Below are positions 44,268 through 52,889 of a stretch of DNA of 64,000 bases, piece by piece (position 1 is the first letter of the stretch; every line of letters starts with the position of its first letter). Below the pieces are notes generated by a model that worked only from the letters and a program-made list of their open reading frames with translations, made no database searches and was not told where the DNA came from. The translations under genes were made by a program, and so were the position numbers. The stretch comes from B30-G6 sp963701385 (lineage in GTDB: Bacteria > Desulfobacterota > Desulfobacteria > Desulfobacterales > B30-G6), in NCBI GenBank assembly GCA_963701385.1, contig CAVOZW010000021.1, positions 3,405-67,404 of the forward strand. The letters run 5' to 3'.

Positions 44268-46109
44268 ATGTTTGCTAATTTTATCTATTTCATCATCGCC
44301 CTGTTAATATATTCTACCTATCAGCCATCCGATACGACTACCTTCACCTTATTTCAGAGCTTTTTTTTATGGTTGCTGTTAACGAGTGCTTACACGGCTT
44401 ACACATGGCGTCAATTCCAAGCCTTGAATCGAAAGATGGCAAGCCAGGGGCACGCTGAAAATGATTCTCGATTCACATCGCTGCTCACGCGGCAGTCCAT
44501 TGTCGCGATATTTATCTTTGCGGCGAATATTTACGGACTTAACCTGTCATCATTCGTGTCGAGCTTTGGTCTATTTATTCTTTTTCCGACGTTGCAGGCT
44601 GTCCTGTTCATTGGTCTTTTTATTGGCTATCTGTCCATTCTCTGGGCATATGCGCATCGCTCCTATCAACGATTGTACCATACCACCATGGGCCGGCGTG
44701 CCTATGTGGGATCGAATATTTCTTTTTCCATGCCGGTGCTGCTCCCCTGGCTTGCTATTTCAGGGTTTTCCGACATCGTCCATATTCTGCCCCTTGAAAC
44801 GCCGAAACGCTTTCTCTCTACCCCCGAGGGCGAAGTTGTCTATTTTATGATCTTCCTGGTCATGGTCGCCATTATCGGCCCCCTGCTGATCCAGAAATTT
44901 TGGGGTTGCCAACCCCTTGAACAGGGTTTGCAGCGCACCCGTATCGAAGGCCTCTGCCGGTCCGTCAATTTGGGATACCGGAATATTCTGAACTGGCCTA
45001 TTTTTGAAGGCAGGATCATTACAGCCGGCGTCATGGGACTGGTGAAGCGGTTCCGCTATATTCTGGTAACGCGCGCCTTGCTGAACCTTCTGGCCCCGCA
45101 AGAGGTTGACGCCGTCATTGCCCATGAAATCGGACATGTCAAAAAGCGCCATCTACTATTTTATCTCATGTTTTTCGTGGGCTACATGATTATTTCATTT
45201 TCGTTCCTGGATCTGATTATTTACGCCATGATTTACATTGATCCACTTGTCAAGGCCTTCAACCAGGTGGGCTTCAACCCAATTACGGTCACATCCATCA
45301 TCTTCAGTCTGGTTATCATTACGACTTTTTTAATTTACTTTCGCTTTATTTTCGGTTTTTTCATGCGCAATTTTGAACGCCAAGCAGATGCGTATGTTTT
45401 CACGATATTCGACACGGCTGAGTCCCTCATCAGCACCCTGGAAAAAATATCCATAACCGGCAGGCAATCCCCTGACAAACCCAACTGGCATCATTTCAGC
45501 ATTACGGAACGGATCGATTTCTTAAAAAAATGTGAGAAAGATCGCGCCCATATTCACAAGCATAACAGCAAAATACAAAAGAGCATCGTGATATATCTGG
45601 CCGGGCTCATACTGATAGGGGGTATTGGGTACCAGCTCAATTACGGTCAAGCCGGCACGGTGCTAAATACCCATTTCTATGAAAAGGTGATTCAAAAGGA
45701 ACTGGAAAAAACACCTCAAAATGCTGACCTGCATACCTTGTTGGGAGATCTTTATTTCAGCAGGAACGACTGCAGCAGCGCGTCATTCCATTATGAAAGG
45801 GCCATTGAATTGGCGCCGGGTCATGTGAGAGCGCTCAACAATCAGGCCTGGCTTTACGCGACATGCGAAGAGACATCCTATCGTGATGGTAGAAGAGCGC
45901 TAGTGCTGGCAAAAAGAGCTGCCGCCCTGGCAAGAGAAGCGTTTATTCTGGACACACTCGCGGAAAGTTATTTCGTCAATGGTGATATTGCGGCTGCACT
46001 GGCGACCGAGATGGAAGCCCTGGCGCTGGCAAAAAAGAATAAGACCTATTATCAACAGCAGATAACGAGATTTGAATTAGCGTTGAAAAATGGGGTTGGC
46101 CAGCAATAA
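44268..46109 (+). CDS. M48-family membrane zinc metalloprotease with C-terminal TPRs
   Basis: The 613-residue protein has several transmembrane helices (about residues 2-25, 80-150 and 165-210), a zinc motif VIAHEIGHVKKRHL at about residue 284 (HExxH), another membrane pair (about 295-375), an E-x2-D-type third ligand in NFERQADAYVF, and a C-terminal region (about 460-600) of TPRs (LGDLYFSRNDCSSASFHYER, AIELAPGHVRALNNQA). It resembles CAAX/HtpX-like proteases fused to TPRs, facing the cytoplasm or periplasm for quality control. The catalytic residues are all visible. Confidence 0.88.
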   Translation: MFANFIYFIIALLIYSTYQPSDTTTFTLFQSFFLWLLLTSAYTAYTWRQFQALNRKMASQGHAENDSRFTSLLTRQSIVAIFIFAANIYGLNLSSFVSSFGLFILFPTLQAVLFIGLFIGYLSILWAYAHRSYQRLYHTTMGRRAYVGSNISFSMPVLLPWLAISGFSDIVHILPLETPKRFLSTPEGEVVYFMIFLVMVAIIGPLLIQKFWGCQPLEQGLQRTRIEGLCRSVNLGYRNILNWPIFEGRIITAGVMGLVKRFRYILVTRALLNLLAPQEVDAVIAHEIGHVKKRHLLFYLMFFVGYMIISFSFLDLIIYAMIYIDPLVKAFNQVGFNPITVTSIIFSLVIITTFLIYFRFIFGFFMRNFERQADAYVFTIFDTAESLISTLEKISITGRQSPDKPNWHHFSITERIDFLKKCEKDRAHIHKHNSKIQKSIVIYLAGLILIGGIGYQLNYGQAGTVLNTHFYEKVIQKELEKTPQNADLHTLLGDLYFSRNDCSSASFHYERAIELAPGHVRALNNQAWLYATCEETSYRDGRRALVLAKRAAALAREAFILDTLAESYFVNGDIAAALATEMEALALAKKNKTYYQQQITRFELALKNGVGQQ

Positions 46110-46326
46110 TTTCTCCGCGGCCGGAATCAGACCGGGAAAGAACTCAAAACCGTCTGATGTAATTTCTTAAAAATGAACGTCCAACATCGAACCTACAAAA
46201 ATATTGCGTCGGTTTAGTGTTGCTTAAGGTTCGGTATAGAGCTTTCAGCACGTTCCCGTTTCATCAACCCAATCAACACAATGAACCCAACAAACCCAAT
46301 GAACACTATTTCCCTCGAACCCTGTC

Positions 46327-48624
46327 TTAATTGATACAAACCTTCCTTACCTGCATCAGGTCGACATTTCCACCAAACACCTTTTCAACCCCATCCTGTT
46401 TCAATGTGGTCATGCCATCAAATAGGGCTTGCTTGCGGATATCTTCCATTTTTGCTTTCATCTGAATTAATTTTTTCATATCGTCTGTACCCATGAGCAG
46501 TTCATGGATGGCCATCCGACCGCGATAACCGGTGCTGTGGCATGAATCGCATCCTTCCGGCTTGTACAGGGTAAGATCGTCTGAGAAGGGAATATTGACA
46601 TTTTTCTGAAACTCTTCTTCACCGTATTCCCGAACCAGCTCGTCATATTCATCTTTGGAAGGTTTGTAGGCCTTTTTACAGTCTTTGCAGAGGGTTCGGA
46701 CCAGACGCTGGGCCATGATGCCGAGAATGGCATCGGCGAAATTGAAGGGGTCCATACCCATATCCAGCAAGCGGGTTATACTCTCTGGCGCGCTGTTGGT
46801 ATGCAGGGTTGAAAAAACGAGATGGCCTGTCAGAGAGGCTTCGATACCGATAGATGTGGTTTCCTTGTCTCGCATCTCGCCCACCATGATGACATCGGGG
46901 TCGGCGCGCAGAAAAGCGCGCATGGCAGCGGCAAAATCGAAACCGATCTTGGGTTTGACTTGCACCTGCCTCAGGCCTCGCTGGGTGATTTCTACGGGGT
47001 CTTCAGCTGTCCATATCTTGGTTTCGGTTTTGTTGATATAACCAAGCGCGGAATGAAGTGTGGTGGTCTTTCCGGAGCCGGTGGGTCCGCAAACGAAGAT
47101 AATGCCGTAGGGTTGTGTCACGATACTGATAAAATTCTCGTAGTTGCGTTCTGAAAACCCCATTTTGTTCAACGCAAGCGGTTCCCCCGCTGCGAGAATA
47201 CGCATGACAATATCTTCGAGACCACCCTGGGTGGGAACGGTTGCCACCCGAAGTTCGATATCCTTGCCGCCATATTTCTTGAATTTTATCTTACCGTCCT
47301 GTGGTTTTCTTCGTTCAGCAATATCGAGATCAGACATGATCTTGATACGCGAAACCACAGCAGCCTTGTAACTGAATGGAATCGTCTGATAAAGCGTGCA
47401 GGCACCATCGATTCGAATCCGAACTTCCGTATTCTGTTTGCCTGGATACGGTTCAATGTGAATATCAGAAGCCCCGCGCTTGTAGGCATCCAGAATGATC
47501 TTATTGACAACCTGAACCACGGCGCTGTCTTCTTCCCCCATGGCGGATTCCGCTTCTTCGATTTCCTCGGCTTCATTCTGCAATTGGCTGAGAATATCGT
47601 CAATTTCCGCCATCTGTTTTTCATCCTGCGTGAAAAGTTTGATAAAACTGAGGATATCTTCCTCGAGGCAAACGCAGAATTTGACTGATTTGCCTGGGAA
47701 AAGAACCTTAATTTGATCGATTTTCTGGAGATCATTGGGATTGTCGACGGCTATCAGTATATGGCCTTCTTCCATTCGAATGGGAACAAAATGATTGTTT
47801 CTCATGAAAGGAACTTTGAGCCCGGAAAGAAGTTCACCCGGGATAGGAATTCTGGCGTTGTACTCGATGAACGATGTCTTGTAATACCGACTCAGCGATT
47901 TACCGACCTCTCCTTTTTTGATCTTGAGGTCTTTCATCAAAACATCCGGAACCGTTCGTTTCCCTTTGCGGGCATCGGCGATGGCCTTGTTGAGTTCCTT
48001 TTGGGTGATAAGATGATTTTCCAGGAGATAGTCAAACTTTGTGTTTTTGCCTTTAGCGATACGCTTCTGATTGTACAGGGCGATGCCAAATACCTTGGCC
48101 AATTCATCGAGATATTTTTCATCGACGGCTGTAAACGGTCGGTCTTTTTGATGGTTTACAAGCTGAAGTGCCCCCAGGAGGTATTTTTGAAAAATAATCG
48201 GGTGGGCGATGACCTGTTTGGTGGTAAAACCGGTTTTTTGATCCCAGCTGCTGTCGAAGTGTAGATCAGGATCAACGGATGTGACCTCATCACTGTCGTA
48301 AACGTTTGCAATATTGATGGCTTTCTGTTTAAACGCGGCGTAGCCGGCGATACTGCTTTTCGAAACGGGGAGACGTATTTCTGAAATCTCATCACCGGAT
48401 TTGAAACGCGATACAAGCTCTCTCTTTACGCCATCGACGACATACACCGTCATTCGTTTTGCCTCAAAGAGGGATGTCACATCATCCTGGAGATCGATGA
48501 AAATTTCATCCAGGTTTGTGGCCGAGTTCAACTTATTGCCGATTTCCTGAAGTTTGGTGCGATATTCAACTTCGGTCTTGAGATTTTGGACATCTTGCGT
48601 TGATTCATCTAAGCTGTTTGCCAT
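46327..48624 (-). CDS. GAF-fused GspE/PilB-type assembly ATPase
   Basis: The 765-residue protein has a GAF domain at about 30-200 (VYVVDGVKRELVSR, RPFTAVDEKYLDELAKVFG), an MshEN/GspE N-terminal domain at about 210-360 and the ATPase at about 370-765: SDIHIEPYPG, Walker A CGPTGSGKTTTLHS, DPDVIMVGEMRD, LHTNSAPESITRLLDMGMDP, and zinc-binding CKDCKKAY with CDSCHSTGYRGR. It powers pilus assembly or type II secretion. The sensory GAF part is unusual and may tie activity to a small ligand. Its partners (PilC, PilQ) are not in the window. Upstream gap 217 bp shows nothing. Confidence 0.9.
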   Translation of the reverse strand: MANSLDESTQDVQNLKTEVEYRTKLQEIGNKLNSATNLDEIFIDLQDDVTSLFEAKRMTVYVVDGVKRELVSRFKSGDEISEIRLPVSKSSIAGYAAFKQKAINIANVYDSDEVTSVDPDLHFDSSWDQKTGFTTKQVIAHPIIFQKYLLGALQLVNHQKDRPFTAVDEKYLDELAKVFGIALYNQKRIAKGKNTKFDYLLENHLITQKELNKAIADARKGKRTVPDVLMKDLKIKKGEVGKSLSRYYKTSFIEYNARIPIPGELLSGLKVPFMRNNHFVPIRMEEGHILIAVDNPNDLQKIDQIKVLFPGKSVKFCVCLEEDILSFIKLFTQDEKQMAEIDDILSQLQNEAEEIEEAESAMGEEDSAVVQVVNKIILDAYKRGASDIHIEPYPGKQNTEVRIRIDGACTLYQTIPFSYKAAVVSRIKIMSDLDIAERRKPQDGKIKFKKYGGKDIELRVATVPTQGGLEDIVMRILAAGEPLALNKMGFSERNYENFISIVTQPYGIIFVCGPTGSGKTTTLHSALGYINKTETKIWTAEDPVEITQRGLRQVQVKPKIGFDFAAAMRAFLRADPDVIMVGEMRDKETTSIGIEASLTGHLVFSTLHTNSAPESITRLLDMGMDPFNFADAILGIMAQRLVRTLCKDCKKAYKPSKDEYDELVREYGEEEFQKNVNIPFSDDLTLYKPEGCDSCHSTGYRGRMAIHELLMGTDDMKKLIQMKAKMEDIRKQALFDGMTTLKQDGVEKVFGGNVDLMQVRKVCIN

Positions 48625-48669
48625 GAGATTACCCGCTACCCTATTGGTTTATAAAACCGTACTCCGGTC

Positions 48670-48921
48670 TTATTTGTGATTATCGGCTTCATTTGATTTT
48701 TCAGCGTTTCGATAGTGATGATAAATCTTTTTGACCCCGCCGCCAATCAGCAGAACACTCATAAAGTAAAAGCAGAACCAGATAAAAGGCATATATGAAG
48801 AAAAATGCTCTATTTTTTCAATCTCTCGCATTTTCTGGGGTGTCATAAAAAAGACCCCCAGACCTGCAACAAGCAGCAGTATTCCCCATCGAATCTGCAG
48901 TGGCGAGTTTTTTTTTGACAT
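48670..48921 (-). CDS. hypothetical two-helix membrane protein
   Basis: Start set at 48921 (MSKKNSPLQIRWGILLL), 22 codons below an earlier ATG without a site. The 83-residue protein has hydrophobic stretches at about 10-30 and 42-62 and a charged C-terminus (YHHYRNAEKSNEADN). No motif is recognised. It sits 45 bp from the PilB-type gene on the same strand and may be a small membrane partner. Confidence 0.55.
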   Translation of the reverse strand: MSKKNSPLQIRWGILLLVAGLGVFFMTPQKMREIEKIEHFSSYMPFIWFCFYFMSVLLIGGGVKKIYHHYRNAEKSNEADNHK

Positions 48922-49032
48922 ATACAATAGACAGGTCGTAATGTTAACGAATTCGGCTTTAAATGCCTCATGGCATCTGCGAGACATTTTCGTGGGACAT
49001 TATAGCGCAATATTACGTGTTGTGTCAAATAA

Positions 49033-49824
49033 TTATCGGGTCAAGGAGCCCTTGAAAACCGCTTTGCGCTTCTCGAGAAACGCACGAGTTCCCTCTTTTG
49101 CGTCTGCGCTTGCCATGCACAAGGAGAAGGCATCGATTTCAAGCTCACAGCCCGTTTGAAGATCGACATCCATGCCTTTGTTGATGGCTTCCTTTGCTGC
49201 ACGAAGCGATGCCCTCCCTTTTGCCGCCATCAATTTGGCCGTGGCCTGAACGGCGTCCATCAGCGATTCCGGTTCGTGGACCTGGTTAACGATTCCCATC
49301 TGCATGGCATCTTGAGCACTGATCATCTTGCCGGTGAATATCATCTCTTTGGCCAGGTTTTTACCGATCAACCTCGGCAATCGCTGCGTCCCACCAAAAC
49401 CGGGTACAATACCGAGCGTAATTTCAGGCAGACCGAATTTGGCATTTTTCGAGGCATAGATAAAGTCGCAAGCCAGCGCGATTTCACTGCCGCCGCCCAG
49501 AGCAAAACCGTTAACTGCCGCCATAACCGGAATTGACAACATTTGGAGTTTTTGAATGACCCGGTGCCCCAGCTTACTGAACAATTTTGCTTCAAGTGGA
49601 TTAAATGTGGCCAGTTCATTGATGTCAGCACCTGCCACAAAGGCTTTGTCACCTGCTCCCGTGAGAATCAAGACCCGGACATCCGCGTTCTCAGCGATAT
49701 GGTCGAGCGCCATGGAGAGTTCTTTGATAAGGGCACCGTTCAAGGCATTCATTGCCTTGGGTCTGTTGAATGTTAGGGTGGCCAAACCCGAATCGATGGC
49801 TAAAATAATGTGTTCATATGGCAT
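49033..49824 (-). CDS. enoyl-CoA hydratase/isomerase (crotonase family)
   Basis: Start chosen at 49824 because GGAGG lies 8 nt upstream. The 263-residue protein has crotonase signatures: FNRPKAMNALNGALIKEL, GDKAFVAGADINELA (oxyanion hole), MAAVNGFALGGGSEIALACD and FGLPEITLGIVPGFGGTQ with catalytic Glu. It probably hydrates 2-enoyl-CoA in beta-oxidation or a related pathway, for example 3-hydroxybutyryl-CoA dehydratase. No other beta-oxidation gene is next to it. Confidence 0.9.
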   Translation of the reverse strand: MPYEHIILAIDSGLATLTFNRPKAMNALNGALIKELSMALDHIAENADVRVLILTGAGDKAFVAGADINELATFNPLEAKLFSKLGHRVIQKLQMLSIPVMAAVNGFALGGGSEIALACDFIYASKNAKFGLPEITLGIVPGFGGTQRLPRLIGKNLAKEMIFTGKMISAQDAMQMGIVNQVHEPESLMDAVQATAKLMAAKGRASLRAAKEAINKGMDVDLQTGCELEIDAFSLCMASADAKEGTRAFLEKRKAVFKGSLTR

Positions 49825-49936
49825 GGTTGTTTCCTCCGTACGTGCGTGTTTGTTTGTCAAGCCAGTGTGTAAGTATGGACCAACCCGAGTATTTAGCCCC
49901 TGATTGGGTTAAACTAAACGTACCCATCCTGTTTTG

Positions 49937-50878
49937 TCAATTTCTATTCTCCGGGACGCCTTCGCTTCTGACTGCCATAAAAATGGCACACATTATCATG
50001 AGCCCGCCGATGGCTTTGGTTGGGGTCAACGCCTCATGGAACAATAAATAAGCCAGGATTGTGGCACCGACGGGTTCGCCTAAGAAACTCAAGGCAACCA
50101 AAGTGGTGCTGCAATAGCGTAACGCCCAATTATAACTGCTGTGTCCAATGATTTGTGAAATCAGGGCCATGGCCCATAGGGCCCAAAGGGTTTGGTTGCT
50201 GAAGCCCGAAACCTGAAGGCCCATTCCGAGAACGAGGATCCAGAGAATCAAGGCGGCGCTGCCATAACAGAGTGAAATATAAACCAGGAGAGAAAGCTTT
50301 TGACGTAGTGTTTTACCCAGAATGAGATATCCGGCAGCGCAGAAGCCTCCCACCAAGGCCAACAGGTCACCCCAGAGGGCTGTGCCGCCACTGGCAAAAT
50401 CCCCGGAAACAATGATGATACAACCGATAATGCAAAAAAGAATGTTGAATAGGATTATGGGTTTGATTTTTTCGTTAACGAACAATGGTGCAAAAATCCC
50501 GACCCACAGAGGGCTTGTGTTGACTAGAACGACGCTGTTCGAGATGGCGGTAAATTTGAGAGACGTAATCCAGGCAGCAAAATGCATGGCCAGAAAAACA
50601 CCTGCCAGAAAGGCAATTCCAAGATCCCGTGCAGAAAGGACACGCAACTCGGCGCGCGAATGCCAACACATTATTGGTACAAGTATCAGGGCTGCAAGAC
50701 CAACACGATAGGCGGCAATTACCAAAGAAGGCGCATCGGCCATGCGCACAAAGACGGCCCCCGTGGAAATAGCCAGTATGCCGACGACCAATATGACAGA
50801 TGGATGCGTCCTGGCACCCTTTTGAATGAAGAAACCCATCTTAACCCGACGACCCGCTGGCCTTTGTTTTGGGGGCAT
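49937..50878 (-). CDS. EamA/DMT-family transporter
   Basis: The 313-residue protein has ten hydrophobic segments and two EamA repeats (VFVRMADAPSLVIAAYRVG with TSPLWVGIFAPLFV; AYLILGKTLRQ with LVALSFLGEPVGATILAYL). The conserved GEPVGA motif is at the end of the second repeat. It exports metabolites such as amino acids. The start overlaps the amidase 3' end by 38 bp. MGFFIQKG (12 codons later) is an alternative start. Confidence 0.88.
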   Translation of the reverse strand: MPPKQRPAGRRVKMGFFIQKGARTHPSVILVVGILAISTGAVFVRMADAPSLVIAAYRVGLAALILVPIMCWHSRAELRVLSARDLGIAFLAGVFLAMHFAAWITSLKFTAISNSVVLVNTSPLWVGIFAPLFVNEKIKPIILFNILFCIIGCIIIVSGDFASGGTALWGDLLALVGGFCAAGYLILGKTLRQKLSLLVYISLCYGSAALILWILVLGMGLQVSGFSNQTLWALWAMALISQIIGHSSYNWALRYCSTTLVALSFLGEPVGATILAYLLFHEALTPTKAIGGLMIMCAIFMAVRSEGVPENRN

Positions 50879-52886
50879 TTCTCAGTAATGCGGTCGGGTT
50901 GGTTTCTTTGATATACTCACGGATGCCTCTGACGATGCCTTCGCAGAGTCGGTCCTGGTAGTGGCTATCCGTCAAGCGTTTACACTCGCGTGGATTGCTG
51001 ATGAAAGACGTCTCAATTAAAATGGCCGGCATTTGAGCTCCCAGCAATACGTAAAATGGCGCCTGCTTGACGCCTTTGCTTTTTATCTTGCTATATGAAT
51101 TTTTCATGTGCTGAAACAATTCGCTCTGCACATGAGCGGCAAGACGGCTCGATTCGTTAATCTTCGCATTCTGCATGAGGTCCGTCAGAATGGTCTGCAG
51201 GTCACTGATATTTTTTTCCGAAGTCGCATTCTCAAAGGCAGCCACACGAATAGCCTCGTCGTCCGTGGCCAAATTCAGGAAAAAAGTTTCGAGGCCAAAC
51301 GCTCTTCGATCTTTAGCTGAATTCGTGTGAATTGAAATAAAAAGGTCTGCATTCTCCGTATTGGCAATAGCGGTTCTTTCCTCCAGCGTCAGGTATTTAT
51401 CCGTTTCTCTTGTCAAGACGACGTCACAGGAAAGCTCTGAACGGATTTTACTGGCCAGTTTTTTGGCCAGTGCGAGAGACACCTTTTTTTCATGGACGCC
51501 CTTATAATAGCCAGGAGCCCCATAGTCCCGTCCGCCATGTCCGGGATCGATGACAATTCGGCTGACACCGAGGGCGAGTTGTTTGGCAAGTGCACCCGGC
51601 GATATTTTGGGCGAGTCCTGCTGGGCTTCCCCGGTCGTTGCCGGCGGGCCGGCAGCGGTAGCGATTCCCCAAACGTCGATAACGATTCTAAAGGGGTTGC
51701 GTAATGAAAATATTTTATACGTCTTGAATGACTTTATGTCGACAACAACCCGCACTGATTCACTGGTGTACTGACCGGCTCGTACATTGCTGAGCAGGTT
51801 GTCGTTGATCGGTACGACCTTTTCGAAGTCCTCACCGAGACGGCTGTGGTCGAGGTCCACATAAAGACGTTTGGGTTTGTTGATGGACGGGTCCTGGTTC
51901 AAGAGTCGATGCTGGTAGGAGGTTTCCCTGTTGGCATCGATGACGATTCGGGTGTAGCTCGGATTCGACCAATGACGCAGTCCTTGAATCAGGGTATGAG
52001 ACCCCGTGTATTGCGTGTCGTCCTGATCGTCAGCCCTTACGGATGTCTCTGCTTCAGTGATGACCTGCTGGATGGCATCGGCGGTGTCGGTTGGCATTGG
52101 CTGCCCTGTAATGGCGGCCACTTTTTTTTCGGCCTCATGGGCAAGTGGGCTGCCAGGATATGCGTCAGCGGTCTGTCTCAACAGCGCCAAGGAATTCGTC
52201 TTGTCGGAAGGCTTGAAGGATCGTTTGAAAAGTTCATAGGTTACGACAGCGGAGCGATAGATGGCTTCTGCCGCCAGGGGTCCCTCGGGGTCGGCAGCAT
52301 GGGCTGCTTTGTACTTTCGCACGCACGAGAGCCATTGATCGCGATATTTTTGTTTTCGAGTGCTGTTGAGAAGTCTCTGGTAGCTTTTATCGGCTTCTGC
52401 CAGCAATTGAGCCTGGGTGTGGCTTTTTTTTGGAAGGGGCGGCTTGACGCTTCCATTGATGGCGGCGATGAAGGCTTTGGCCTTTGGGTTGTAACGGCTA
52501 CTCGGATATCGTTTAATGACGCGTTGAAATGTGTCGAGAGCCTCTGCTTTGTCGGACGCCTTGTATGAGTGCTTGTAGAGTTCGTAATAGAGCTCGCCGC
52601 TTTTATACATACCAGCAGCTGCCCAGGGACCATCCGGGTCTTTTCGGTAGACGTCTTTAAAGAGGTCGATGCATGCAAACCATTTGTCGCGGTACTTCTG
52701 GAGTCTCGGGTTCTTTTTCAGGTTGGCGTATTTTTTATCTGCCTCAAAGTAGGTACTTTTGGCTGTTTTGGCCACGGCAATATCAGATACACAGAATCCG
52801 ACGGCCATGCTGATCAGCAAAAGGGCAATGACTCGCTGCAGGCGGTTCGTTCCCGATATCAGGTGGTTGTTTAAGAAACGTTGCAA
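50841..52886 (-). CDS. AMIN-domain N-acetylmuramoyl-L-alanine amidase with TPR-like repeats
   Basis: The 681-residue protein has a signal peptide (VIALLLISMAVGFCVSDIAVA), two homologous TPR-like blocks at about 45-150 and 165-275 (DKWFACIDLFKDVYRKDPDGP, DQWLSCVRKYKAAHAADPEGP), an AMIN domain (about 310-410) for peptidoglycan targeting and an Amidase_3 domain (about 440-660): DPGHGGRDYGAPG, HEKKVSLALAKK, SIHTNSAKD and LIETSFISNPRE supply the zinc ligands and catalytic Glu. It cleaves septal peptidoglycan. The stop overlaps the transporter gene; upstream mutS ends 3 bp away. Confidence 0.92.
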   Translation of the reverse strand: MQRFLNNHLISGTNRLQRVIALLLISMAVGFCVSDIAVAKTAKSTYFEADKKYANLKKNPRLQKYRDKWFACIDLFKDVYRKDPDGPWAAAGMYKSGELYYELYKHSYKASDKAEALDTFQRVIKRYPSSRYNPKAKAFIAAINGSVKPPLPKKSHTQAQLLAEADKSYQRLLNSTRKQKYRDQWLSCVRKYKAAHAADPEGPLAAEAIYRSAVVTYELFKRSFKPSDKTNSLALLRQTADAYPGSPLAHEAEKKVAAITGQPMPTDTADAIQQVITEAETSVRADDQDDTQYTGSHTLIQGLRHWSNPSYTRIVIDANRETSYQHRLLNQDPSINKPKRLYVDLDHSRLGEDFEKVVPINDNLLSNVRAGQYTSESVRVVVDIKSFKTYKIFSLRNPFRIVIDVWGIATAAGPPATTGEAQQDSPKISPGALAKQLALGVSRIVIDPGHGGRDYGAPGYYKGVHEKKVSLALAKKLASKIRSELSCDVVLTRETDKYLTLEERTAIANTENADLFISIHTNSAKDRRAFGLETFFLNLATDDEAIRVAAFENATSEKNISDLQTILTDLMQNAKINESSRLAAHVQSELFQHMKNSYSKIKSKGVKQAPFYVLLGAQMPAILIETSFISNPRECKRLTDSHYQDRLCEGIVRGIREYIKETNPTALLRNAPKTKASGSSG

Positions 52887-52889
52887 GCT

